A stretch of DNA of 64,000 nt from Monilinia fructicola (GCA_008692225.1 VICG01000014.1:1407501-1471500); one strand, 5' to 3'; positions 43,323 through 56,673 are shown, counted from the stretch's first letter. Notes: generated by a model from the letters alone, not told the origin. Numbers and translations: made by a program.

Positions 43323-45584
43323 TTCCGACGAGGAGTTGAGAGAGTATGGATGGAACAACAGAACGAATGGGATTATTAGGACTTCTCAAATGACAATCTT
43401 GAGAACCTGAGAGCATTTTCAATCCAAAAGTAAATTAGAATCGGCTCCAAAGATTCACGTCTTTTCATTATCATGTGAAATCCGTACGTAGATACAAGGA
43501 GTAATTTGGAGATTGGATGAGAAAGAAACTTCCTATATTGTTTTAGTAGTGCAGACATTCTGTACAATATCTGCATATCTTTCATTTCAGCCTTTGAACT
43601 TTCTCGAAATCTTTGGGTCTGGGTGGGTGGGGATAATGGATGGATGGTCGTCCTTCCTCGGGCTCATCTTGGCTGCAAGGGAAAATTGCAATGCGTTTTT
43701 AATACCTTGGGCTGTTATTGACAATAATGTGGATGTGAAGCGTGATACTGTCCATCTATGAAGGCTTTACCGAAGCATTGAATAGTCCACCAACATCGAA
43801 AGTCGAAATAAGAATGGCCCTATCTTGACTCAGTCGCATCTGCACTTGCAGGCTAAGTTTAAAGTTACTGCATGATATCCGGCTGATATAGAAATACAAC
43901 TAAATACCGAGATACAAGCCATCAGCTTCAGCCTTCAAGCTATACGGGATAAGCTTCCATTCCTATCATCATCGGACACCCCGACTCCGACCTGGCGATT
44001 GATAATTATCTTCCAAGTCTCAGCCAAGATCTAAGTTTGAACCTTGAAGAGCACTTATCTGGGGAAACTTTCCACCCAAATAAGTAATGGTCAAATCGCA
44101 TCATAACCATATTCAACTCTGACTTCACAATTGTCCAATGCTTGCTTCAATGGCTTGCATCTGGATTCTGCCCTCGCTTTGCAATCCACTCGACTTCTCA
44201 ACCTTAAAGCTGGAAGCGAAGTTCGAGGCTCGAACTTTGAATCATAACATTGTCTTGCCAATTCATGAACCTTAGATAGATGTTAGGATCTTCCATGACG
44301 GAATAATTCCCATCACATTCCATCCTATTCCATCTTCTCCTCTCGGGAATTCTTGACTTCTTGACTTCAAATCCAATCTTTATCATCAGCAATCGAGCTG
44401 TCATGTAGTCTGTTGGAATATCATTTCCACTCTTGCCCCAGACTCCTCATCCCACTCCTCGACCCCCTGTGTGATCAGCATCTTGGGCATCCATTAGGTT
44501 CCAGGTACTGTATACAAGACAAACCAAGAATAATGCACAAAGCCATGGAGATACCCGACCAAGACCTCCGAAAGTCAGGGCTCCAGGACTGAGACTCAAA
44601 TACTTGGACTAATTTCTCCTCATCTTACAGTAAGTACATTTCTCAACTCCGCTCCAAGTTCCCAGGTTCCGATATTAAACTTTGTTGGAAGGTTGAAGAT
44701 CTATTGCCACTACTGTACTCAGTGGACTGTGGCAATGACGAGCAGGCTGTCGGCGGAAACTATACTAGTTACCGGTGCCAGCTAGATCAGATAACGGTAC
44801 AGCACAATAGGTTTGGATTTCCAAATTACAACATAGATTACCCTGCTAAGTAGATAAGTGAATCGTGATTCGTGACCCCATCCAAAGACTGACATCCCAG
44901 AAGGAAGAAGATCATGATGAACTCACAATGAACACCCAGTCCGAGTTCCCAAAGTCAAAAGGCCGGAGAAAAAGGATCATCTCCATCTGCATTTCCATGT
45001 CCACTGATTCACCCAAGAATCAATCTCACGCAAGCTCAAGAAACGCGACCAGCATGACCGACGCAAACATCGACACAACCATGGCGATACTGTCAGTGTA
45101 CAGAGGAAAACGCTCCTCGTTCCACCCTGCCGGATTACCCAATGCTGCAATCCCAAGAACCAAATGCCGCCTTCTAGACACGGAATTTTCCTTCCCTCGG
45201 CATTGATCCGTCTTCCGTACCATGCTTCCATACTGTCCTTCTGTGCCGCGACCAGGCTACCCTAAACCTCTCCCCTGCCTGGGTGGCCACTCACAGAGTC
45301 ACAGGGTTCCATACCCATATCATTTATCTCCGACCCTCGTACCAACCCCTGCAAGACACGCCAAATCCAACGGGCAAGAGAGAACGAGGGCAACAAGACC
45401 AAAGAAGAAAAGAAAAAAAAAGTGAGGGAAATTCTAGACCCTCTCCCTTGCAAACCGGACAAGACTTTCAATATTTTCACTCGAGTGCTCCATACGGGCG
45501 TCCTGGATCGTAAATTGTATTCCCATCCCATCATCGCACTCATATAGATCCCATGCGAGTGCAAAACCAAATCACGTCCTGCAT

Positions 45585-45940
45585 GGTACTGTACAGTGTA
45601 TAGTGTACAGACAGTACGTCCTTACTCGGACTCACTCGTGCGAATCGCCCACGCATCCTTGTCTGGTTTCTGTCTTGAATTCCCTACTGTACAGTATAGT
45701 GTACAGTACTGCACCGCAATTTACAGAATACATACTGTACAGAGTACATGCCTACCTAGTACCTAGTACCTAGTATACCACCTACAGAGTACAGTCCACC
45801 CGAGGAGCGCACCTCGTCCCTACATCGGTCCACCGGCCACCCAACCTCCTTCCCTTCCCCTAGCTCTACCTAGGTATTTACCAAACACCCATCCCATCCA
45901 TCCATACCGTACAGTACAGTACAGTACAGTATACCCAAAC
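45585..45940. repeat. Cluster of GTAC-centred motifs (CTGTACAG / CAGTA repeats)
   Basis: Within 360 bp the palindromic octamer CTGTACAG and related GTACAGTA units recur many times (about 45585-45620, 45680-45750, 45908-45935), mixed with CCTAGTACCTAGTACC. The spacing is irregular, so this is a motif cluster rather than a simple tandem. Confidence 0.7.
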
Positions 45941-46133
45941 CACGCGTGATCCATCCCAATTCCCCATCACCGTTGTCACGACAACAACAACAACAACAAT
46001 GACAACCAGCCCCCATCCCCCATCGCAACAACTGTCTATACAGTGATTACAGTACAGAGAGAGTAGTTGTCACCATGAAACCTCACGCCTCACGCCTCAA
46101 ACCCCAAGCCGCACCCCGAACGCACAAAACAAA

Positions 46134-46241
46134 ACATCACATCACATCACATCACATCACATGACGCCCGCCGCCCCCGGCAATCCGAGCGAATCCCGTC
46201 CGTCACTGATTGATAGATAGATTTATCGATTAAATATTGAG

Positions 46242-46295
<54 letters not shown>

Positions 46296-47055
46296 CCATA
46301 CATACATACATACATACATACATACATACATACATACATACATACATACATAAACACAACATTAAGCCTTCCCCCTCCTCTAGAAGCAAAACAAACTTGG
46401 AATAAAAAAGTACAAAGAATGAATGTTTCAATCCAATCCAATCCAATCCAATCCAATCCAATCCAATGCAATGAGATGAATCAGCCAGTCAATCATGTTA
46501 TACTATATTATATAATAAATACAATTATACTATATCATACTACTTATGATATGTTATATAACACCATCCACACAACACCATCCACACAACACCATCCACA
46601 CAACACCCCATAAAATACATACTAATTATTCTCTATCCAAATCCAAATCCAAATCCAAATCCAAATCCAAATCCAAATCTCAAGATCAAGCGACCCACCC
46701 ACCAACACAATACTGTACAATGCAACACACAACACCGATCCCTCGAGTCTCTCCGCCACAGCGCAAATGAGTCGAGAGCAGGCACGGCACGTTGGTTGGT
46801 TGGTTGGTTGGTTGGTTGGCTGGTTGATCGATCAGGGACCAAAGGGACGTCCTCCATACAGTCAGGACAGGACAGGACAGGACAGGACGTACGCACGCGG
46901 GAGGGAAGAGTTGAGCTTGGCTTGACGATGGCAGGTAGACATATGATCTCACGAGATGGATTGCTTGGTCGAGGTGCGTGGGGATGGTGGGATGATGCGA
47001 TGTGCAAGATATGATGTGCAAGATATGATGTGCAAGATATGATGTGCAAGATAAT
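46134..47055. repeat. Chain of at least nine different microsatellites in 0.9 kb
   Basis: In order: (ATCAC)n at 46134-46162; (TGAT)13 at 46242-46294; (CATA)14 at 46297-46352; (ATCCA)n at 46430-46465; (CACAACACCATC)4-type at 46554-46604; (AAATCC)7 at 46637-46678; (GTTG)7 at 46791-46820; (GGACA)5 at 46863-46888; and a 14-mer unit ATGTGCAAGATATG, about four copies, at 46998-47055. The TGAT and CATA arrays are separated by only a few bases. Confidence 0.95.
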
Positions 47056-48294
47056 GATACGATATGATATGCTATGATACAAATCAGGAGGTTGGGGGGA
47101 AGAGCGTGATCACGCTATATTGAAGTTTCACTACGTCTACCCTATGCGGAGTACTGACATTCAGCTTTCCTCCCGGCCCTGCCCGGCTCCCCTCCAGCAT
47201 TTGCCACCAGCTAAATACAAGGCTCCCTCTCCTGATTGATGATCCAGAAAATCCACCGTCATTCATCAAGTTCCAATTCATCACCCACAACGACCTTCCC
47301 CCCCATCTTGCCCCCTTTGGTCATTCTTTCCTCTTCCATGACAATAGCATGACGGCCAGCAGTTCCAATCGAAGCCCACCTTCACTAGCCAACGCAACAT
47401 GGTAAAGCATGATCTCCATTCCAAGCCTTCATCCATGCAGGAGAGGATCTCCAGGCTCAGTCCTTCCAAGGACCTTCCCTCATATCCAGGAACGAGGATG
47501 CTCCCCAGAAAAACCCTTCTTGCAGCGCAGCCCTATAGTCCCAGGATAGTCCCGACCAGATATGTACGACAAAAGAAAAAACAAAGGGAACAAGGAAAAT
47601 TATAATTAAGTAGATGTGCCACCCCGCAGACCCTGAAACCCCTCCTCTGCCCATCCCGCCAGAGCCGCAAATCCCAGATCCCAATTCCCATATCCCGTGC
47701 CCGTATTTTTTTGTGAAGCTAGCCTTCGAAACATGACTTGTACAGTTCTGTGCGGCGGATGTTGAAGAAACAGATTCACCTCTCCCAATTACCTGTCGCC
47801 ACGTGGCTCGCCTGAAAATCGCCAATGACCCTGCAAAATAGGAAAACAACATATATATTTTTGGTCCTGGTATTCAAGTGAATTTGCTACAGGCCACATC
47901 CATACAGAAATTTGATGACAAATGAGATATTGTTTGAGTGCTGCGAAGCAGTTTTTTTTTCCCATTGAATCTTCTCGGAAAACAAAGTTTAGTGCAGTCT
48001 ATAAAGGGGTATTTAGAAGACGAGAAAAATGATGAACACCAGGAAGCGCTTCTATAGGCGCTACTATGCTCGGGGTATGAAGCTGGAAAATAAAAATCAA
48101 AAGAAGGTTTCGATATAAACATTAAACGCCGCAGATGAACTCGCTAGACCCAGCTGTACTGGTGCATAGGTAAAATGATGTCACAAAGAACGTTTGAACA
48201 AAACTGACCCCTCCCTATCTCCCAAACACCATGCCATGTAGATGCCCCGAAACTTTTCCTCCAAGTATTTTACAAATTGACGATAGAGGATCGC

Positions 48295-50737
48295 CTAAAA
48301 TCGATTTTGTGCCGCGAATATGCTAGCTGCAGCAGATGCCGCCCACTCGTTTTCCTCATAATCGTATGGCGGTGTCGACGATTGCTTGTTAGCTCCTTGA
48401 GGTTTTGGAGTTGGCGAGGCATTGTTCAAACCTTGACCAAAGAGTACCGAATTACCATTAGCGGATGGGGAGGGTGTCGGATATGGATTCAACCCGGTAT
48501 TACTATGTGATTGCCTTAGCGGTTTTCGATGGTCGGTCTGAACTGAGTTTCCGCGCTTGATTGGCTTCTTTATGGAAGTTAGGGCTTCATCAAGCAATTC
48601 GTCTTCCTCATCCGGAGTCTCATACTGTTGAACACCCGGTATTTGGCTCCTCCTGTTTCTAGTGGGTATGGGTGCAACGGATCTTGGATATCGGCGGTTG
48701 AACGCGGCGCTTGCTGATGAGGAACAGAGTGATGTCTCTTTAAAACACTGCTTGGGTTGATTTGATGACTCGGTGGAATAGGTGGGGAATGTGTACTCTG
48801 TGTGGAATCCAAGTTTTGTTGAACATTACGCAACGCTTTGTCCAATGCCTCATGTGAATCGACTTTCTGGGGAGCAGGGCTAGCAGGCTGGTTGGCATCC
48901 AACACCATGGATGATCGATTGCTGGACCATGGTCCACATCCAGCCTGGGCTTCGAGGTCCATCGATTTTGGTGACATGGGCGTTTGAGATTGTCGGCCCG
49001 AGAATCTTCTTGCGCGTTTCCTTAGGTGAGAGAAGAAACTTTCTTTGTGGCCACTTGGGGGAGACACCAAACCAGAGTTTCCATTCAATGCCATCTCTGC
49101 TTGTTGTCGATGAATTTCTGCATAATGGTTTGTGCTCGAGGCAACCGATAGCTGACGCCCAATTTTCTTGGAACCCTTATCATTTTGTCCAGAGTAAAGA
49201 TCGTTGTACGACGGCGTTCTGCTACTTGCTTGTGCCGTTGCCGTGTCGGATATTGGGGAGATGGGTTTAATTGTCGGTAAGATCGTCATGGGAGCGGCGT
49301 TAGTCGCCCCATTCGCCCACGTTGACCGCTTAGCGGCAGGCTGACGTGTCTTCGCTATTGGAATCTCGCTAATCGTGGGAGCAAGTACCGGTGAAGGTTT
49401 CGTGACCACATTCTCTTTCTCTTTGGTCTGCACGGTAGCGGCATTAGAATTATCGCTTCGGCCACCGATCAAAGATTTTCGGAACCAGGAAGGTTTTGTC
49501 GTGGAAGTGGTTGCGGGCTCGGAAAAGTCCTTGGAGCTACGATAGCTCAGATCAGAGTGTTTGCGTCCGAGGATTTTTGATGAAGACTTGGGCCGCAATG
49601 GATCGACAGCATCCGTAAAAAATTCGTGGGCCATCGCCTGAGTTGATGTTGGTCGACTCTTGGGATCCCACATCAAGCACCACGTGACAAATTTTGCCAA
49701 TGATGCAGGCCATTGAGGGGTTTGAAGAATCGTGTCCATGGAATGTGGCGCCATCTTTGGGAATGAGAATCCAAGTTTGCCGGCCAGCCTCGTGCCTTCT
49801 CTCCAGTCACCCCCACCAACTCTCTCGCCAGCCTTGTTGTACCAGTTCCCTGGACTACCCATAATCTCGCACACCCTCCAGACCTGGTCGACTTCATTTC
49901 CTCCTGGGAATAAAGGTTTCAGAGTCGCGATTTCCACTGCCATAGCACCAATGGCCCAGATGTCCACGGGGGCCGAGTACTCCCCTGCTCTCAGTAATAC
50001 TTCCGGTGCTCTGTACCATCTCGTCGAGACGTAGGTTGTGTAGGGTAGCTTCGAATGAGTTTCTCGTGCAAGACCAAAGTCGGCAATCTTCACGGTGTAC
50101 GCTGGCGGTGTAGACGGTGGGGTGACCATAGCAGAATAGCGCCTGAAGGAGTTTCCTGAATCTTGTGCTGATGTAGAAACGAGGATGTTCTCGGGTTTGA
50201 TATCGCGATGGAAGAAGTTATGAGCGTGGATGTGCTCCAGCCCTTGCATGATCTGAAAGAGGATACTCTTGACACTCGAAACGTCCAGGCACTTGTGATC
50301 ACGAGCCTTCATCAATTGATACAAGTTGCCATCCATGTACTCCATGGCAATGTGCAGCTTCTTGGTAAAGGGATCGAGGAATATATCCAACGCGGGCACA
50401 AGGTGTTGGTGGGGTGGGAGCGTTTTTAAAAAAGACGACTTCTCGTAGTTCTAAACATGGCTGAAATGATTCAAAGGTCTTCTTCATGGTCTTGATGGCA
50501 ATCTATCATTGTTTCGTTAGCTCTACCCGTTTCCCCCAACCCACTTGGCTCAAAACTTACAATGGTTCCGCGTCGAGCTACACTGGCTCCCGCCCCGCGT
50601 ACTCGTGCTAGAACAACGCTACCAAAACTTCCATCGCCAATATCTTTCAAAATTTCAAATCTATCTTCCAATGCTTGTCCGGCTGAAGCTTGAGGGTTGG
50701 AAGACCCTCGATGGGTTAGATCGTACGCGACAGTCAT
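48295..50737 (-). CDS. IME2: IME2/ImeB-type CMGC protein kinase (two apparent frameshifts)
   Basis: Ser/Thr kinase of the Ime2/MAK/ICK group, a regulator of meiosis or sexual development and light responses in filamentous fungi. Exon 1 (50737-50561) has EDRFEILKDIGDGSFGSVVL (Gly loop). A 58-nt intron spans 50560-50503. Exon 2 starts IAIKTMKKTFESFQPCLELR (catalytic Lys), then MEYMDGNLYQLMKA, HAHNFFHRDIKPENILVS (catalytic loop), KIADFGLARE (DFG), TYVSTRWYRAPEVLLRAGEY (T-x-Y activation loop) and PVDIWAIGAMAVEIATLKPL. A long Ser/Pro-rich tail follows. Break 1: the T-run on the coding strand at 50428-50433 is one base too long, between REVVF and LKTLPPHQHLVPALD. Break 2: near 48722-48732, where the tail changes frame to SASAAFNRRYPRSVAPIPTR and on to QQYETPDEEDELLDEALTS. 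It ends ASIFAAQNRF at 48295. All catalytic residues are present. Confidence 0.88.
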
Positions 50738-51805
50738 GTTTGTAGATCGACTTGACTTGACCTGACGGGATGTGAGGAGTAAAAATGTGGGAAAGCGGAT
50801 GTATATATTTGTTAAATAATTAATGTTCGAGTTAAATGACCGATAGTGAATACTGAATGAAATTGGCCGTGTCAGCAATCTCTTTCAGCACAGGCAAAGA
50901 TCGGATGGGAACCAAAGTGACTCTCAGGAGATTTCTCGTACCAATTCTGCCGAGTATATAGCTCTACCAGAGCTCACTTGTGTTGACCAGAGCATTCATG
51001 TACCGCAGATGCCGATGGTGGTAGGTAACGATCGAGGTGATAATGATATTTTGCGTGGGATGTCCTCCGTGAGAGTGCAAATGAGTGAAGCAGCGAATTG
51101 AAAGATCAAGAAGATGATCAGGTAGAGAAGATGTAATGGGATGTCTGAGAAAGGGTCCAAGGGTGGTAAAGGAGCCGTTGCCGTTTACCAAGAATCGGGA
51201 GTGCGGGTCTTGACCCGCTAGAGCAAAGAAGGCCTTGGACGATCAGGAAGAGAGACGGACGACTCGTGACGTTTCTGGTTAGTGTTTTCTATGATAGGAG
51301 AAGCAGTAATCGCTCAAGGGCCCTTCGTGGTTGCTTGATGGCGACGTGGGGGAGTTGGATCAGTCGATGGGCTTGCTTGTCGTAGGGTGGAGATGGCAAG
51401 CGCATGAGAGTCAGTCAAAAGGAAAGCAGCTGGCATGGGTTGCATGAACTTTGAAATGTTCGTAAAGTCGAAACTACCAGGCCTTGAACCGTGGAAAGTT
51501 CTCAAGCTCGCGCTTTCTCTCCTTTGGGTTTTATTAAGTTCCGCAAATCCTTCCAGAAGATAATCTTCGGGGCATGAACAGCTCGGGGATGATGGTAATA
51601 ACCAATTTCGCTAAAATCCACTTTGACATTGAACAAGTAGATTGGATCTTCCTAGTAGTTTCTCTCCCAGGGGGGAGGGGGGTGGCTAAATTATGATGCC
51701 AGATCCAAAAAGAATAATGGGTGAGTCTCGAATGTATTTTAGATGATTGGCATTACTTTGGAAGTGGTAAGTATGTATATAATGAACGATGCGGTTATGG
51801 AGGTA

Positions 51806-52020
51806 GTGAGGAGTGAGGAGTGAGGAGTGAGGAGGGAGGAATGAGGAGGGAGGAGTGAGGAGGAGGGGAGTAGTATGTATGTAGTATGTAGTATGAAGTA
51901 TGAAGTATATGAAGTATAAAGTATGAAGTATAAAGTATAAAGTATGAAGTATGTAGTATGTAGTATGTTACTGTATGTAGTATGTAGTATATGGAGTATG
52001 TTGTGTATATGTGTAGTAAG
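51806..52020. repeat. GAGTGAG- and GTATGAA/GTATGTA-type repeat block
   Basis: A purine-rich GTGAGGA block (about 51806-51870) passes directly into an imperfect AGTATGA/AGTATGT block (about 51876-52012). Confidence 0.85.
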
Positions 52021-52828
52021 TAATAATGCAATATGTATATATATGTATATACACGTCTGTGTGAATTATGTATCTTAGATATGATTTAATTAATAAGGGA
52101 AAAAGGGGGGTTTGAAGGGGAGGAAAAGAGTGAAAAAGAATAATGAAGGGTTATGTGCTGTTGTGTACGAGTACAAGCTATTATTATGTGGTCCAAACGA
52201 AATATGAAGAAGTATGTATAGTGAGTGATAAATATGTCACGTACTTTGTATGTAATGGATGTACAAGTAATGTAGCCATGGATGTATGTACTGTACCAGT
52301 CCAGTCCAGTCCCGTCCAGTAGCGAATGTTAGACTTTTTTCTTTTTCCCTTACTCTCTCCTGTACGGAGGACGGTGTTATTATTATGGTGATGATTACAG
52401 TATTATTCCTGCGTAATGCGGTGCTGATGCTGATTCTGGTTATGCTTGCCTGGCTGATGTTTCCTTGAGATATGCGTACATATGTGGGACACTTGGAAAA
52501 CTGATACTGATACTGCAAGTTAGATGCGAGGTGGTGGGACTCTTGTCTCGAACAACACGACAACGCCTTTTAGCTGAATAAGAGCAGGCTGTAAATGGGT
52601 GCAAATCAATGGAAAAGACTGGAAAATGCCAGTCGGTGCTTTGCTGGTATTGGAATCTTGGATCCTTGAAAGCATCGGCTAAAAAGTTTCCATTGCTTCT
52701 TGTGATGCCAACACAGAGACCGAGTGAGGACTTTGATTATGCTGATTCGATGGGAGAGACTGGACAGTGGACGCAAATAAATCCAATGCCCGGGGGAAGG
52801 AAGTGAAGTTACGTTGATGGGATGGGAG

Positions 52829-52998
52829 GGGAGGGGAGGGGAGGGGAGGGGATGGTAGTAACGGTACTCTACCTACGGGAGTACTGTACTGTATTACTCA
52901 TTACTTACTATATTATGATTGTACTGTAATGTACACTTACACTTACACTTACACTGTACATATCATGAATGTGAATGTAAATGTAAATGTAAATGTAG
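52829..52998. repeat. Short (GGGGA)n, (ACTTAC)n and (GTAAAT)n repeats
   Basis: Three small arrays: GGGGA at about 52829-52852, ACTTAC at about 52934-52954 and GTAAAT at about 52972-52997, with CTGTACTGTA motifs between them. Confidence 0.8.
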
Positions 52999-54164
52999 TC
53001 TAGCAAAAGAAAATGAATGAAGAGGGGCTTTGAAAGGCGGGACCTGGAACTCTTGAGTCTTAACCCTTCAGGGCTCTTCTTTCTCCCAAGTTCCAATCAA
53101 TGAGGTTATATTCTTATATCAGGGAAGTTTAAATGTTCTTTGAATCAAAAATAGTGGATATATTGACAATGGGTTGGTTGGATCAATCATTCATCATTCT
53201 TTCTCGTCGTTTGTGTACAGAGTACGCCATACGCCATGCGCCATACACCGTACGATTAAAGTTTGGTTTTATGTTTGGTTGGAATGGGAATTAAGAAAGA
53301 TATGCATGAAGATGAAAGGATAAAAGAGAAAGACGAGGAAGAGGAAGTCTCTTTCCCCTCCTTTGGAAGGATCGTGTTGAATCAGCAGCATGTCGGTAAG
53401 TATCTCATGAAGTGTCTATGATACGAGGATAATAAATAAATAGAGTATAATAAAGTAGAGTAGGGCAGAGGAAAGCACAGCAGAGCAGAGCAGGATAGAA
53501 CGGAACAGAACAGAGCATAGTAGCGTATAATACAACAATTATACTGTGGTATGTATAATAAATAGTATAGTTTGAAAGAATGCCCTGGTGTTTATTATAA
53601 CGCAGGCTTGGAAGTTGGAAGTGATACCAAGCCAACATATGTGATATTTTGGGCGGCGGTAGTGGAAAATGAATGGAGCGTAGTCTCATGAGTGATAAGT
53701 GATGAGGTGATATGATTGATGGTTGATGGTTGATGTTGATTGATAGTCGATGAATGGTCCAACCAGTCGATCAGCCATTATTGTATAGTATGGGTGAATG
53801 AATGAATGAATGAATGGATGGATGGATGAATGATAATGGTGGTAGATGGTTGGTGGTGATTGTGAACATGGTGGATGATGAAGGGGAAGGGTATGAAATT
53901 TTCAAGGGTGGGTATAATGAAAGAGTAATGACCTTGAAACTATCTATATAGTACTAAGCAGGTAGATACAGTAGATGAATACCGTGAATAGATAAAATAG
54001 AGAGGGAGGTAAGAGTAATAGTAGTGAGAATAGTAATATAGGGGTTATATGAGTGATAATAATAGTAGTGGTAATAGTAATAGTATTCCATTAATAGTCA
54101 ACAAAATGGTTGCTAAGTTCCGACATTATTATAAAATTGTCTCTCAACTTTTAAATCAGCCAGC

Positions 54165-54467
54165 CAGCCAATCAATCAATTAATCAATCAATCAATCAAT
54201 CAATCAATCCATCATCATCCATCATCCATCCGTAGAAAACTCTATAGTCTACCTAGGTATCTATCTAGCTTTATTAATCTTCTATTCAAAGCTTTCTTTC
54301 AGATTAATCAATCAATTAAGCAATCAAGCAATCGATCAATTAATCAATCAATCACTTAATCAAGCACTTGATCAATTAATCAATCAATCACTCAATCAAT
54401 TATTAATCAATCCATCAATCATCATCATCCACAGTACAGTAGTAATGAAATATGTATTGTACAATCG

Positions 54468-54557
<90 letters not shown>
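54165..54557. repeat. Dispersed and tandem (AATC)n, longest array about 22 units
   Basis: AATC units appear at 54169-54210, interrupted at 54302-54420, and in a perfect array at about 54466-54557. The unit equals TGAT on the other strand, so it matches the arrays at 46242-46294 and 63264-63291 in inverted orientation. Confidence 0.95.
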
Positions 54558-54645
54558 TTTATCAATACCATCCTTCTAATTGACACTATTCAAGCATCAA
54601 ATTCAAATCCAAATCATACATATCATACAGTACATATCATACATC

Positions 54646-54705
54646 CATCCAAACATCCAACCATCCAACCATCCAACCATCCAACCATCCAACCATTCAT
54701 ACATC
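54646..54705. repeat. (CCATCCAA)n octamer repeat
   Basis: About five tandem units of CCAACCAT/CCATCCAA followed by degenerate CATACATCC, another 8-base unit. Confidence 0.85.
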
Positions 54706-55496
54706 CACACATATCCATAAACAAACACTACAACAACAATAAGATCAATTCAAGTTAACTGACTGATTATCAGTAAGATCAACCAACTATGATGATCATG
54801 CATGCATATATACTATCAGTCAATCAATCAATCAGTTAATCAATCAATCAATAACAATATTGTGTACCCATCAAAAGTTATTATTATCCTTCTTATCCTC
54901 CTTCTACTGCTTCTCCTTCTGTCTTGTTTCTCCTCTGATGTTATATTGTTTATTTACTTGTTTATTTACTTACTCATCCATCCATCCATCCATCTAGTTA
55001 TCTATCTATTTATTTATTTATTTATTTCTCTATCCATCTATTTATTGTTTACGACTAGTATATATATTGATTGCTGGATTTCATTTACATCCTACCTAAC
55101 ACCCATCCATCTACCATCTATATCCTTCCCCTTCCCCTTCCCCTCCAATCTTGAATCGTCAATGCATACTCCCTGCTAACCTTATACAATCGAACTTCAT
55201 TCATACAGAGCACAGTAGATCCTGCAGTGCCTCCCTCATCCATCCAGGCGTCTCTCCCTCTCTCTCTCTTTCGTCCATTGCTTGAATATTGATTTGATTA
55301 TTGGTCGCGATAGTTTGTTTGATTGGGGACAGGAGACAGAGATGTGACTCGAATCGTGCTGTCTGTTCTATCGATTCGTCTGATCCTGTTTCGATATCGT
55401 CTGTCATGTTCATTGGATTATCGAGTTGTTTCGTTTTCTTTCTTTCTTTCTTTCTTTCTCTCTCCATCGATATACAGACAGTATTATAAGTTAATA

Positions 55497-55530
55497 TCCA
55501 TCCATCCATCCATCCATCCATCCATCCATT
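55497..55530. repeat. (CATC)8 microsatellite
   Basis: Eight perfect CATC units. The same unit recurs at 54976-54993, about 56320-56345 and 60074-60102. Confidence 0.9.
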
Positions 55531-56434
55531 CATGACGTCGTAAACCTCCTTTGTGCCTGCTGTGAGTAAAGGGAGGAGAAAGTACAATCACTACAGAGAG
55601 AGTACAACGCCAACCAACACACCAAGGACATCTCGACCTGCCCTCTCCCCCTCACGATATTTTGAGCCTTGATTCCACCATCCCCCCCTCCCCTCAGCAA
55701 CCAAATCTCCATTTTCACACCAGCCATCCATCCCACGCGCCTCTTCCTGAGACGCCACCCCTCCGCACCGACCGTACCCAACCCTCCCTCCCTCCCAATC
55801 CGCATCTTGATATGCCAGAAATACCCAATACATGCAAGAGAACACAGTGCCATGTTACATACACACACACACGTACAGAACACGCATAGCTGGAGCCTGT
55901 AACGCCCCGGATCATGATGCGATCTATAATCCGATAGTACATGTAGTACTAGTAACTATTACATACATAGTACATGAGTACATAGTACAGTACTCCTCCG
56001 TACATCCAGTCCATCCAGTCCATCCAGTACAACAAAAAACAACGAGTAATAAACGAGCAAGCGTTTCAAGCATACAAATTGTCAATCAGGGGAAATGCCG
56101 TCGACGGTAAACCTCGTCCAACAGTGGGAACATGGAAGGTGGCGCCCAAGGGGAAAGAGAAACGGGGGGGGAGGGGGGAAAGGTCGGAATGAGGGAATGA
56201 GGGAATGCTTGCTCCCGGTGCCTGCTCCATGCCATTGGTGAACCATGCGTACGCCATCCAGTCATACTGTACTGTCACTACTGTGCTGTGCTGTGCTGTA
56301 GATTGTCCCTCGCTCCCTCCCATCCATCCATCCATCCATCCATCCCTCCACCGACTGGGCAGGAATGATATTTATTATTACTGTACTGTATTATATTATA
56401 TTCTATTATATTATATTGTATTGTAATAACAGTG

Positions 56435-56436
<2 letters not shown>

Positions 56437-56467
<31 letters not shown>
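56437..56467. repeat. (AAT)10 trinucleotide repeat
   Basis: About ten AAT units lie directly after an AT-rich TATTATATTA stretch. Confidence 0.9.
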
Positions 56468-56654
56468 TCGCATCAAGTGACGCCCGCCCGCCCAGCACAA
56501 GCACGATACATATTACATACATACAGCACAGTACAGCACAGTACAGTACAATACGGAGCCCCTTCGTGTTTCGCCGCCCACCCGCTCGGCCTGTCTGTCC
56601 TCCGTGTGGTGGGTGGTGTGTATGTAAAAAAGATAAAAATGTAAAAAAGAGCCC

Positions 56655-56673
56655 AAAAAAAAAAAAAAAAAAA
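56655..56673. repeat. Mononucleotide run A19
   Basis: Nineteen consecutive A. Confidence 0.95.

Larger units (their letters stand above)
41988..48294. other. 6.3-kb gene desert rich in simple repeats
   Basis: I find no gene. Long open frames on both strands at 42,100-42,850 overlap each other and reflect GC-rich composition, not coding. Sub-regions: a GC-rich stretch at 42.3-42.8 kb; an 18-G run; moderately AT-rich spacer at 43.4-44.9 kb; a GTAC/CAGTA-rich stretch at 45.58-45.94 kb; a chain of different microsatellites at 46.13-47.06 kb; then featureless sequence up to the kinase 3' end. Confidence 0.6.

Noticed and set aside
46147..46613. Open frames encoding periodic VCMY or TYIH peptides
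   Set aside because: Translations of the CATA, TGAT and ATCCA microsatellites.
46134..47055. CRISPR-like array
   Set aside because: Units are contiguous without spacers and differ from one array to the next; host is a eukaryote.
54802..55179. 125-codon open frame rich in Ile, Leu and Ser
   Set aside because: It is made of translated AATC, TTAT and CATC repeats; low complexity rather than a membrane protein.
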